Assembly: GCF_001295845.1 (NCBI RefSeq)
Contig: NZ_LJIC01000107.1
Coordinates: forward strand, 62,001 to 126,000
DNA: 64,000 bases
Direction of reading: 5' to 3'
Source: Rhodopseudomonas sp. AAP120
GTDB lineage: Bacteria; Pseudomonadota; Alphaproteobacteria; Rhizobiales; Xanthobacteraceae
Shown here: positions 17,789-25,723 of the stretch, in pieces
How positions within the stretch are numbered: the stretch's first letter is position 1
How the letters are laid out: every line of letters starts with the position of its first letter
Notes under the pieces: model-generated
What the model saw: only the letters and a program-made list of their open reading frames with translations
Databases searched by the model: none
Told to the model about the DNA's origin: nothing
Translations under genes and position numbers: made by a program

Positions 17789-18484
17789 ATGAAAACCGTA
17801 AAACGCGCCGGGACGGCCATCCTTCTTGCACTGAGTCTGGTTCCGGCGGGCCTGTCATTAAACTACGCTGCAGCGACCGAGCGTTCTCGACTTGCGATGA
17901 TGGATGACGACAAAATGTCCAAGAAGCCGGATTCGCCCGCCGGGGGCGGCATGGGTCAGCCCGGCGGCCAAGGCAATCCGAATAGCATGGGCGGCGGCAG
18001 GGACGACAGGATGATGAAGATGCAGCCGCCTGGCCAAATGCAGGACTGTCAAGGTCCAAACTGCCAGGGCTCCGGCATGATGATGCAAATGATGAAGATG
18101 ATGGAGCAGATGCATGGCAAGATGGGTCCGTCTTCGGGCGCTGCCGCCAGCGGCCCTGCCGATGTAACCGAGCGCCTCGAGGGACGGATCGCCTTCCTCA
18201 AGGCCGAGTTGCAGATCTCCGACAAGCAAGCGGCAGACTGGAATCAATTGGCAGATGCCTTGCGCTCCAGCCGCCAGCATCTCCTGGAAGCTCGCAAACT
18301 GCTCGTGATGGACGACAAGGTGACGGGAAGCGAACGGCTCGACCACTACGAGCATCATCTGTCGGAGCGTCTGGAAGCGATCAAGTCGGCTCGCGCCGCC
18401 TTCAATCGACTGTATGGATCGTTGAACGACGGGCAAAAGCAGACGGCAGATGCCATTTTGCTGCCGCTGATCGCGACGTTCTGA
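17789..18484 (+). CDS. Spy/CpxP-like (LTxxQ) periplasmic protein
   Basis: A 231-residue exported protein. The signal peptide is MKTVKRAGTAILLALSLVPAGLSLNYAAA. A Gly/Met-rich stretch with MDDDKMSKK, GSGMMMQMMKMMEQMHGKMG and CQGPNCQG follows (about 30-120). The helical part ADVTERLEGRIAFLKAELQISDKQAADWNQLADALRSSRQHL resembles the LTxxQ repeat of Spy/CpxP-type chaperones and ZraP-type metal sensors. The C-terminal LSERLEAIKSARAAFNRLYGSLNDGQKQTAD repeats this pattern. Met and Cys clusters suggest copper binding. GGAG lies 9 bases before the ATG. It is the first gene of the redox operon that follows. Confidence 0.82.
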   Translation: MKTVKRAGTAILLALSLVPAGLSLNYAAATERSRLAMMDDDKMSKKPDSPAGGGMGQPGGQGNPNSMGGGRDDRMMKMQPPGQMQDCQGPNCQGSGMMMQMMKMMEQMHGKMGPSSGAAASGPADVTERLEGRIAFLKAELQISDKQAADWNQLADALRSSRQHLLEARKLLVMDDKVTGSERLDHYEHHLSERLEAIKSARAAFNRLYGSLNDGQKQTADAILLPLIATF

Positions 18485-18510
18485 CGGCGTCTTCTCGGAA
18501 GCAGGGGTTC

Positions 18511-20619
18511 ATGTCGAGATCCGCTACGCCCTTCCGGTGCCGACACGATCTGCTCTCCCGGCTCTTCTGTGGGTCGTTGGTCGCGAGCATCACAGTCGCG
18601 GTCACTGTGGCGTTTGCCAATGACGGTCGCGTACAGCAAGGTCAAGATGAGTTCGCGGCGTTGCCGACACGCGTGAGGGTGCCCGATGTTGCTTCAGGTC
18701 GGTCGAGCGGCCGGCCGGGCGCCGAGCAGCCGAATCGAATCTGGCGTCTGGCGCAGGACGATAGTCATTCGGCTCACCATCCCGCCGCCCCTAGCAGCGA
18801 TACGGTGCCGCAATCGAATGGCCCGACAATGTCGGGTGGCAACACCGCGGCTCCATCGTCAAGTCGTCCCAATTCGGGGATGATGGGCGAGATGGAGATG
18901 ATGGGGCGGCCCCGCAAGGAGTTCTTTCCGTCGCTGATGGAGATGCCGGCCCTCTCGGCGGAGCAGCGCCGCAATTTGGAATCTCAAGCTCGCAGCCGAA
19001 TCAACTCCAAAATTGACGGAATCTCAACGGCCGAGATGGACTTGCGGCATGCCATTGCTGCCGGCGATGTGGCGGCGGCGGATGGGGCTGCCGCTCGAAT
19101 TCGCGACTCGCTCAACCAGGTCCAGAGTGGTGTGACCGTGTTGCGGTCGCTGGACGAGGGGGCGTCCCCGCAGCAGATAGCGCGGACCTGGTTCAAGGCG
19201 CAGATGAATCTTCCGGTGCAAACCGCGGCGGTGAGTGCTGATGGTGTACTTGGAGTTTCCTGGTTTCACGTCATCACGATGGGACTGCTTGCGATCTTCT
19301 CGGCCGGACTGCTGGCCGTCCATGTGGCGCGAATGCGACGGGCCAACGCGCTGGTTGACCGATTATCACATGTCCCGGGCAATTCCCCGGCATTGTCTAC
19401 CGCAGGCGTCGATATTCGATCGACAACCAGGATGGTCGATGTCCCGGCCGTGCCCGCGACGAGAAATGCGTCTCGAGGGCAGGAAAAGGAGGCGCCAGCC
19501 GCGTCGCAGGCGAGTGCTCCGAGCGCTCGTCCAGCAAAGCCGGAGGGACTCTGGAAAGGTAAGCTTCGCGTCGGAGCAATCTTCGACGAAACGCCGAGCG
19601 TCAAGACGTTTCGTCTGCAAGCGCCGCAGGGCGGCCCTATTCCCTTCGCGTTTCTCCCGGGTCAGTTCTTGACCTACTCGGCCGAGATTGATGGAAAGGT
19701 CGTCAGACGATCTTACACTATCGCTTCGTCCGCCGCCCAGACCGCCTACGTGGAGACCACGATCAAGAAAGAAGACGGGGGCATTTTCTCCGCGTACCTG
19801 CACGCCAGCATTAAGGAAGGCGATCTCCTTGATGTCATGGCTCCTTCCGGCGCCTTCACTTTCACCGGCAAGGAGGCCGAGAGCGTGGTCTTGATCGGTG
19901 GGGGCGTAGGTATCACGCCCTTGATGGCGGCGATACGATATCTGTTCGATACCGCGTGGCCCGGACAGATCTACCTCGTCTACGGCTCCCAGACGACTGA
20001 ACAGTTCATTTTCAGAGACGAACTGGAACACCTTCAGCGTAGAATGAACAACCTGCATGTAGCCGCCACTATGGCGCGCGCAGCGGGTACGGCCTGGATG
20101 GGAAGCGAAGGCCAAATCACGGCCGAATTCTTGCAACGCTCGGTACCCGAACTTGCAAAGCGTCGCGTGCACTTGTGTGGGCCTCCGGGGATGATGGAAG
20201 CGCTCAAGAGGACGCTCCGCGAAATTGGCGTCCCCCCCGAACAGGTCAAAACCGAGGCATTCGGACCCGCCTTCGGAGCCGTTCCGCCTCCAGGCAGGAC
20301 CATTATCGAAAGTCCCGTGCCGAAAAACGCCGAAGGGGGTGCAGTGATCGGTCCGGCAACGGCATCGATCCGCTTCGCGAAGTCGGGCAAGCTCGCTCCG
20401 CTGCCCCCCGACAGAAGCGTTCTCGAGGTCGCCGAGTCGATCGGCGTGGCGATCGACTATTCGTGCCGTGCCGGAACATGCGGCATCTGCAAGACGCGGC
20501 TTCTCGAAGGCAAGGTCACGATGGAAGTCCAGGATGCGCTAACGGAGGAGGAAAAAGCCGACGGACTGATCCTCGCGTGCCAGGCGAAGTCGATCGGAAA
20601 TTTGATCGTCGAGGCTTGA
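18511..20619 (+). CDS. membrane-anchored flavin / 2Fe-2S oxidoreductase
   Basis: A 702-residue fusion. An N-terminal membrane segment (SRLFCGSLVASITVAVTVAFA) leads into a Met/Pro/Ser-rich periplasmic-type part with an LTxxQ-like helical domain (FPSLMEMPALSAEQRRNLESQ, about 140-220), and a second TM (VITMGLLAIFSAGLLAVHV). The ferredoxin-NAD(P)H reductase module has FLPGQFLTYSAEIDGKVVRRSYTIAS (FAD), LIGGGVGITPLMAAIRYL and HLCGPPGMMEAL (NAD(P)H). The plant-type ferredoxin end has DYSCRAGTCGICKTRLLEGKV and LACQAK, the four Cys ligands of a 2Fe-2S cluster. It should take electrons from NAD(P)H and hand them to the haem proteins encoded directly downstream. Confidence 0.9.
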   Translation: MSRSATPFRCRHDLLSRLFCGSLVASITVAVTVAFANDGRVQQGQDEFAALPTRVRVPDVASGRSSGRPGAEQPNRIWRLAQDDSHSAHHPAAPSSDTVPQSNGPTMSGGNTAAPSSSRPNSGMMGEMEMMGRPRKEFFPSLMEMPALSAEQRRNLESQARSRINSKIDGISTAEMDLRHAIAAGDVAAADGAAARIRDSLNQVQSGVTVLRSLDEGASPQQIARTWFKAQMNLPVQTAAVSADGVLGVSWFHVITMGLLAIFSAGLLAVHVARMRRANALVDRLSHVPGNSPALSTAGVDIRSTTRMVDVPAVPATRNASRGQEKEAPAASQASAPSARPAKPEGLWKGKLRVGAIFDETPSVKTFRLQAPQGGPIPFAFLPGQFLTYSAEIDGKVVRRSYTIASSAAQTAYVETTIKKEDGGIFSAYLHASIKEGDLLDVMAPSGAFTFTGKEAESVVLIGGGVGITPLMAAIRYLFDTAWPGQIYLVYGSQTTEQFIFRDELEHLQRRMNNLHVAATMARAAGTAWMGSEGQITAEFLQRSVPELAKRRVHLCGPPGMMEALKRTLREIGVPPEQVKTEAFGPAFGAVPPPGRTIIESPVPKNAEGGAVIGPATASIRFAKSGKLAPLPPDRSVLEVAESIGVAIDYSCRAGTCGICKTRLLEGKVTMEVQDALTEEEKADGLILACQAKSIGNLIVEA

Positions 20620-20620
20620 C

Positions 20621-21316
20621 ATGGACGGCAGAGGGCGCCTGATCGCTGACATCGTTCTCGCAAGCCTCTTGCTGTTGGTGCCCGCATATCTGCTCCACTC
20701 GGATTCGAGATTTGCAGGCAGTCTGGCAGGATTTGCACTCGGCGCGTCGGCCACGATGCTGATGGTGCTTCTCCTCATCTATCCTCTCGTGAAGTACAGC
20801 AGAAGCTTCAAGGTCGTGGCAAACCGTCTTGTGTCGACGCGGACTCTCCTGGGATTTCACGTCTACGCCGGGATCGTCGCCGCCTTCCTTGCGCTCCTGC
20901 ACACGGGACACAAATATCACAGCCCGCTCGGGGTTGCGCTGATTGTCACAATGTTGGTCGTCGTCGTCACCGGCTTCGTGGGAAGATACTACCTGCCTCA
21001 GACCGCCAACGAGATCCGGGAGCAGCAATCGCGTCTTTCGATATTGCGGTCGGCCTACGACCGTACGGCGATCGTTCTGTCCATCGAAACTGCGGATCCG
21101 GAGGCGGTGAGTGCGTCAGCGCTGCAGGAAGTGCCGCTCTCACAACTGGTCGACGGAATTTCCGATCTTGAGCATGCGATAGGGTCGCAGGAAGCCATCA
21201 AGAAGATCTTCATGCAGTGGATCGGCGTACACGTGGTTTCGGCAATCGTCATGTATGCGCTGTTGGCGCTGCATATCGCCGGAGAAATCTACTACGGGCT
21301 TCGGTGGCTCTCGTGA
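20621..21316 (+). CDS. b-type cytochrome-like membrane protein
   Basis: A 231-residue protein with about five membrane segments and paired His residues suited to haem b: FHVYAGIVAAFLALLHTGHKYHSPLG (about 85-110) and WIGVHVVSAIVMYALLALHIAGEIYYGLRWL at the end. A soluble loop (about 120-190) lies between them. The gene starts one base after the stop of the reductase gene and overlaps the cytochrome c gene by 4 bp, so the three are translated together. It probably moves electrons across the membrane from the reductase to the periplasmic multihaem protein. It is not a standard cytochrome b561 by sequence. Confidence 0.78.
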   Translation: MDGRGRLIADIVLASLLLLVPAYLLHSDSRFAGSLAGFALGASATMLMVLLLIYPLVKYSRSFKVVANRLVSTRTLLGFHVYAGIVAAFLALLHTGHKYHSPLGVALIVTMLVVVVTGFVGRYYLPQTANEIREQQSRLSILRSAYDRTAIVLSIETADPEAVSASALQEVPLSQLVDGISDLEHAIGSQEAIKKIFMQWIGVHVVSAIVMYALLALHIAGEIYYGLRWLS

Positions 21317-22089
21317 GCGTTCGGACGTTCATCTATATGGTGGTCGTGACACTCGCAGTCGCGGGCGTCGCCGCGTTGTCGCTGGGCCTGTATCGTAACG
21401 GGTCTCTGGCTGTTTCGGGATGGACCGACGCGGTCCTCCCTGGCCATCTTTCCAGTCGGCACGGGTTTCTGTCCGAGAGGTGCGAAACCTGTCATACGCC
21501 GACCAAGGGTGTAGAGGCAGCGGCTTGCATCGCCTGTCATACGACAGCGGCTACCGATCTTGGCAAGCAGTCGACGGCGTTTCATGCGACGAGCAAGGAA
21601 TGTCGTGGGTGTCATCTTGAGCATGCGGGCGGCGTGCGTCCGACCAAGATGGACCACTCTGTACTTATCCAGATCGGAGCGTTTTCCCGAAACGCCGACA
21701 CCTCGGCTCGGGCGATTACCGAGAAGATGGTGCTCGATCTGAAGAACGTCCTTGGATTTTCCAGGTCCGATGAACGCGAAAAGGCAAGTCTTGGTTGCTT
21801 TGAATGTCACAGCAATCGAGAACCGCATCGGGGGCTCTTCGGGCGTGAGTGCGCTGACTGCCACGGAGTGGACTCCTGGAAGCTCGCGCAGTTCATGCAC
21901 CCCTCCCCGAGCTCCAAGGAATGCGCACAGTGTCACCAGGCGCCGCCGAGTCACTACATGGAGCATTTTGTGATGATGGATCAGATGATCACCGGAAAGG
22001 AGAAGGCGGCCGTGAACCAATGCTACCTCTGCCATCGGACGGACTCCTTCAACGACATCAAGGATGTCGGTTGGTACAAACATCATTGA
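21313..22089 (+). CDS. membrane-anchored heptahaem cytochrome c
   Basis: A 258-residue protein with one N-terminal membrane helix (FIYMVVVTLAVAGVAALSLGLY) and seven CxxCH haem sites: CETCH, CIACH, CRGCH, CFECH, CADCH, CAQCH and CYLCH. Extra His residues can serve as distal ligands. The start is the GTG at 21313, overlapping the previous stop (GTGA). It is likely the periplasmic electron outlet of the reductase / cyt b / cyt c chain. What it reduces (metal, nitrogen oxide, periplasmic protein) cannot be told from sequence. Best fit is the loosely defined multihaem class III / cytochrome c3-like group. Confidence 0.9.
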   Translation: MSVRTFIYMVVVTLAVAGVAALSLGLYRNGSLAVSGWTDAVLPGHLSSRHGFLSERCETCHTPTKGVEAAACIACHTTAATDLGKQSTAFHATSKECRGCHLEHAGGVRPTKMDHSVLIQIGAFSRNADTSARAITEKMVLDLKNVLGFSRSDEREKASLGCFECHSNREPHRGLFGRECADCHGVDSWKLAQFMHPSPSSKECAQCHQAPPSHYMEHFVMMDQMITGKEKAAVNQCYLCHRTDSFNDIKDVGWYKHH

Positions 22090-22101
22090 GGCTGGTGCAA
22101 G

Positions 22102-22392
22102 ATGACGATATCAGCCGCGCGTCAACTTTCGCGCAGGGCGGTCTGCGGCGTCATCCCCGGAATCACCTGGCCATTTCGGCTTCGCGCGACTGCCGCTTCG
22201 CGTGCGGCGCTGGTGTACAGGGATCCTAACTGCGGTTGCTGCGGAGCTTCGGCAAAGCATCTCGCTTCTGCGGGCTTCTCAATCGAGGTTGCAGAAACCT
22301 CCGATCTGGACGAGATCCGGCGCCGTCTCGGGGGACCCGCTGAACTGGCGGCCTGCCATACCGCCAAAGTTGAGGCTATTTCGGTCCAATGA
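22102..22392 (+). CDS. DUF411 metal-binding protein, C-terminally truncated
   Basis: The 96-residue product contains LVYRDPNCGCCGASAKHLASAGFSIEVAETSDLDEIRRRLGGPAELAACHTAKV, the core of DUF411 proteins, whose CGCC and CHT motifs suit copper binding. Normal members continue with a conserved (Y)xxEGHVP region and a further 50 or so residues. Here the sequence ends in EAISVQ right after CHTAKV, so the gene was cut, probably by the same rearrangement that left the copA relic next to it. It lies 12 bp after the cytochrome gene. Confidence 0.78.
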   Translation: MTISAARQLSRRAVCGVIPGITWPFRLRATAASRAALVYRDPNCGCCGASAKHLASAGFSIEVAETSDLDEIRRRLGGPAELAACHTAKVEAISVQ

Positions 22393-22711
22393 GGACTCCT
22401 GAATGGCGGCGCACGCGGAGCAAAGACGATCAGGTGCAAACCGTAGTCGACGTGCATCGCCGGCAGCCCATCTGATCTTTGCCAGCACATTCGCCCGCGA
22501 TTTTTTCGCGGTCGTCCCAACAAGCAGCGTGATTCCAGACCTGCTTGTCGCCCCGGGTTGGAGGTTTGTTCGTATACTGAAGGGCGGTGGCGCACTTCTG
22601 CCCTTTCTACGCCGACAGTCCGCCATTGATGCCATCAAGCAGGATGGGTACCACCTATTCGCGGATCCGGAATTGAACTCCAAGATCGGCAACTGGAACT
22701 CGAAGCGGTGA
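22393..22711. other. no supported gene
   Basis: One open frame on the plus strand (22403-22711) contains DFFAVVPTSSVIPDLLVAPGWRFVRIL, but it has no family I know, no clear start signal, and lies in rearranged DNA between two gene fragments. I do not call it. Confidence 0.4.
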
Positions 22712-23100
22712 CCAGAGAAACATTCCGGTTACGAGCGACCCGGGGGCGCAGCCTTAGGGCGTTGCCCACCACGCCGACCGACGAGAGCGCCTGGTCGTGG
22801 CTGCGATTTGCGAGAGCAACATTCCGAAGGTTGGGTAAAGGGCATCGGCAGCAATCGGAATTCAGGCGACGGAAGTGGACAAACAATAGATATTGTCCGA
22901 CGCTGCCATGGCCGCTTCCGACAGGCGCCTTGGCCGAACGTGGTCGTGCAGATCGACCCTGCAAGCTTGCGCCGCCACTCGCCATGGCAACATCCGTTCC
23001 GGTCCCTACGGCGATGCCGACTTCGGTTATAGCCGATGAAAGCGTGGACGCCGTCACCTGCCTTCGCCACGATCCGGCTCTGCAGGCCGGATACAATCAC
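22712..23100 (-). pseudogene. relic of a copper ATPase C-terminus
   Basis: Minus-strand pieces read [24 protein letters not shown] and, in the same or a neighbouring frame, [18 protein letters not shown]. They correspond to [24 protein letters not shown] and [19 protein letters not shown] at the end of the intact copA (4809-7214). The helices between are scrambled by several frameshifts. It is transcribed opposite to the surrounding copper genes. Confidence 0.8.
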
Positions 23101-23399
23101 AGATTGGTGTGACCGGGAAAGCTTCCGCCAACTGGCGAGGAGCGAGCTGACCAAGCCCGGAAATGGAACCGGCTCGGCGGCCCACCCACATTGATCTCGG
23201 TCAAGTGTCGGCGGTGCGTACCGTATAATTCTTTCGGACCAGCAAGTGGGCGCTCCTACGGGCGCAACCATCTCCAAGCCGGATTTCGGGGTTGTCCTGC
23301 GATGCGATACAGTTCAACCGCAGGCCTCGTTACCGTCGTTTTCTATTGGCGTTGGGTCGAAACGGAGCTATATTTCAGTATTAGGGGACTAATCATAGC

Positions 23400-23885
23400 A
23401 TGAGTGGCCTGCGGCGACGAGCGGCGCGGAGATGGTTGGGGTGGCTGGTAGCCATCGCATATCTCTTTGGCTCGTTCGCCCCCGCAATGGCCTTCCCAAT
23501 TCCGGAGGATCTTGCTGAGCTTCTTGCTCAACGTGCTCATGAGCTTACTCATAAGCACGTGCATCAACATGACCACCAACACCAGCACCAACACCAGCAC
23601 CAGCACCAGCACCAGCACCAGCACCAGCATAGCCACGCCGATGCTAAAGCGGCCGTTCACTCGCACGAAGCGACGACGTCCGCAATCGGAGACACCGACC
23701 GCGATCGCCCTAATGGTCACCAGCATGGAAATTGTTGTGGTTCCGTAGTGTGCCTCAGCGCCATTTCTCCTCAAATGGTGTCACTCCCGCAAATCGCACC
23801 TCCACAATCCCGGTGCGAACTGGAGCCTGACTCGACCGGTGTCGGGCAAGCGCTCGGCCGGCTTTATCGTCCCCCCATTACCTAA
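23400..23885 (+). CDS. His-rich exported protein with (HQ)n tract
   Basis: A 161-residue protein. The signal peptide is MSGLRRRAARRWLGWLVAIAYLFGSFAPAMA. An acidic helix (PEDLAELLAQRAHELTH) precedes a tract of about 11 His-Gln pairs (about 53-78). A second His-containing part is followed by HGNCCGSVVCLSAISP. The His tract and the CC...C motif point to periplasmic metal binding. The C-terminal pattern recalls the short DUF2946-like protein at 1625-2005. The start ATG follows AGGGGA. It stands in front of the lipoprotein / TolC / multicopper oxidase genes, separated by a hairpin leader. Confidence 0.75.
   Translation: MSGLRRRAARRWLGWLVAIAYLFGSFAPAMAFPIPEDLAELLAQRAHELTHKHVHQHDHQHQHQHQHQHQHQHQHQHSHADAKAAVHSHEATTSAIGDTDRDRPNGHQHGNCCGSVVCLSAISPQMVSLPQIAPPQSRCELEPDSTGVGQALGRLYRPPIT
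23572..23631. repeat. CAC-CAR hexanucleotide microsatellite
   Basis: The His-Gln tract is written as tandem CACCAG/CACCAA units, about nine to ten in a row. Such a 6-bp repeat can gain or lose units by slippage without changing frame, so the length of the metal-binding tract may vary among isolates. Confidence 0.8.
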
Positions 23886-23957
23886 GAAGCACATGAATCA
23901 ATGAGTTGCCGCGCCCCCAATCGGGGCAGGAGTGCTCATGCGTGGTTGCTTCTTAGG
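23881..23957 (+). promoter_or_regulatory. long structured leader that could hide the downstream ribosome binding site
   Basis: CCTAAGAAGCA (23881-23891) pairs perfectly with TGCTTCTTAGG (23947-23957). Nested inside are ATGAG/CTCAT and GCCCC-CAATC-GGGGC. The 3' arm contains the start of TTAGGAG, the Shine-Dalgarno of the lipoprotein gene whose ATG is at 23966, and the 5' arm includes the stop codon of the His-rich gene. It may be a terminator/attenuator or a translational switch for the copper operon. Confidence 0.55.
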
Positions 23958-23965
23958 AGATCGAT

Positions 23966-24256
23966 ATGCTTGCGCAAATGGTGGCGACTTATGCCGCCAC
24001 GTTGAACGCGTCCGCGAGACGTAAATTCTATCCGATATGGAGCGCTGCTCCGAGCCTTTTGCTGGGCTTGTTGCTCACCGGTTGCGTAACGACCGTTCCG
24101 CCGGCGGAGCTGGATTCTGCGGATCCAGGGGTGAAGGTCGCAGGCGTCGGATACAGGTCGACGATTGCTCCTTACGTGAGCCTGCGGCCGGTATCGCCAA
24201 ATAGCTGGAGGGATCAGAATCAGCGCGCGGCCCCCACGCCGAAGAACGAGCAGTAG
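23966..24256 (+). CDS. small lipoprotein of the copper operon
   Basis: The 96-residue product has an N-terminal hydrophobic stretch ending in a lipobox, LLLTGC (Cys near residue 40), followed by VTTVPPAELDSADPGVKVAGVGYRSTIAPYVSLRPVSPNSW. The unusually long sequence before the lipobox suggests the true start may be internal, but no better start codon with a binding site is seen. It ends 3 bp before the TolC-type gene. Similar short lipoproteins precede copper-linked TolC genes; the role is unknown. Confidence 0.7.
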   Translation: MLAQMVATYAATLNASARRKFYPIWSAAPSLLLGLLLTGCVTTVPPAELDSADPGVKVAGVGYRSTIAPYVSLRPVSPNSWRDQNQRAAPTPKNEQ

Positions 24257-24259
24257 GGG

Positions 24260-25711
24260 ATGAAGATGCCGCTAACCGCTCGATCCGGCCTTTCTCATCA
24301 CCGAGCCCGCACGACGCTCGGCGTATTGTCGATGTCGATGTTGCTCGCCGGGTGCGCAGCCTTTTCCCCCGATGCCGGCATGTCAGGCGTCGCCGACATT
24401 GCCGCGAGGACCATCACGAAGGATGTAGTTGCGATCCGCTCGATCGAGGACGTCGAGCGGGTTAACGTGGCGGTCTCGGCACTGCTGCGGCGAAGCCTGA
24501 CCGTCGACGCTGCGGTTCAGGTAGCATTGTTGAACAATCGTGGCCTGCAGGCTGCCTACAATGAGCTCGCACTGGCGGAAGCGGACTCCATCAGCCAAAG
24601 CCTGCCTCCGAACCCGACGTTTTCTCTCTCCAGAATCGCCGGAAATGGGGGGAGTGAGATCGAGGGCCAGATCGTTGGCGATATCCTCGCGCTCGCGACG
24701 TTGCCGTTTCGTACGGAGATCGCGCGTGAACGTTTCCACCAAGCTCAATTGCGCGCGGCTCTGGAAACACTACGGCTCGCCGCTGACGTCAGACGAGCAT
24801 ATTACCAGGTGGTGGGTACGAACGAACTGGTCGGACTTCTGGCCGAGACTAAGACCACTGCCGAGACGATCGCTCAGCTCGCGGAAAAGCTTGGACAGAC
24901 CGGCTCGCTCAATAAGCTCGATCAAGCGCGCGAACAGGTATTTTACGCCGAGATCACTACCGACCTCGCTACCGCGCGGCAACGCGCTGCATCCGAGCGC
25001 GAGCGGATCGCAAGACTGCTCGGTGTTTGGGACGGTCAACTCGATTTCAAGCTGCCCAAGGTTCTTCCGGCCCTGCCGCGCAGCCCGAGGCCGTTACCCA
25101 ACATCGAAGTCGAGGCCGTCAGCCGTCGCGTCGATCTTCAGATGGCCCGCATCGAACTCGGAACGTTGGCCAAGGCTCTCAATCTCACCGAGGCGACCCG
25201 CTTCGTTACGTTGCTCGACGTCGCCGGCATCTCCCGGAAGACCAAGGACCCCGAAAGCCCCGCCTTCCGCGAGCGAGGATTCGACGTCCAATTTCAGATA
25301 CCGATCTTCGATGGGGGCGAGGTTCGCGTCCGCCAGGCCGCTGAAATCTACAACAATGCATTTAATCGCCTGACCGAGAAGGCGGTCAACGTGCGTTCCG
25401 AGGCACGTGATGCGTACCGCGTCTATCGCTCCACTTACGATATCGCCGGCCACTACCAGCGGGAAGTGGTGCCGCTCCGGAACATCATCTCCGATGAAGC
25501 TCAACTGCGCTACGGCAGCATGCAGATCGACGTGTTCGCGCTTCTCGCGGAAGCGAAGCTGAGAATCTCGGCCCAACGAGCATCGATCGAAGCCAAACGC
25601 GATTTCTGGTTGGCGCAGTCGGAACTGCAGACCGCAGTCAACGGCGGAGGCCGCTCCGACAGTCAACAGGAGAGCCGTTCACCAACCAATTCGCTGGCAA
25701 ACGGCGGATAA
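24260..25711 (+). CDS. TolC/CusC-type outer-membrane efflux lipoprotein
   Basis: A 483-residue channel protein. The signal peptide ends in the lipobox MLLAGC. Two outer-membrane-factor repeats follow (about 85-260 and 270-460), with LTVDAAVQVALLNNRGLQAAYNELALAEADSISQSLPPNPTFSLSRI and, in the second half, REVVPLRNIISDEAQLRYGSMQIDVFALLAEAKLRI. These proteins form a trimeric tunnel across the outer membrane. No RND pump or membrane-fusion gene is beside it, so its pump partner is elsewhere or it works with the copper oxidase genes downstream, as CopB-like channels do. Confidence 0.9.
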   Translation: MKMPLTARSGLSHHRARTTLGVLSMSMLLAGCAAFSPDAGMSGVADIAARTITKDVVAIRSIEDVERVNVAVSALLRRSLTVDAAVQVALLNNRGLQAAYNELALAEADSISQSLPPNPTFSLSRIAGNGGSEIEGQIVGDILALATLPFRTEIARERFHQAQLRAALETLRLAADVRRAYYQVVGTNELVGLLAETKTTAETIAQLAEKLGQTGSLNKLDQAREQVFYAEITTDLATARQRAASERERIARLLGVWDGQLDFKLPKVLPALPRSPRPLPNIEVEAVSRRVDLQMARIELGTLAKALNLTEATRFVTLLDVAGISRKTKDPESPAFRERGFDVQFQIPIFDGGEVRVRQAAEIYNNAFNRLTEKAVNVRSEARDAYRVYRSTYDIAGHYQREVVPLRNIISDEAQLRYGSMQIDVFALLAEAKLRISAQRASIEAKRDFWLAQSELQTAVNGGGRSDSQQESRSPTNSLANGG

Positions 25712-25723
25712 GGAGAGGCGATC

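Noticed and set aside
22403-22711. A 102-codon open frame with a plausible hydrophobic core
   Set aside because: No start signal, no recognisable family, and it lies in rearranged DNA between a truncated DUF411 gene and a copA relic.
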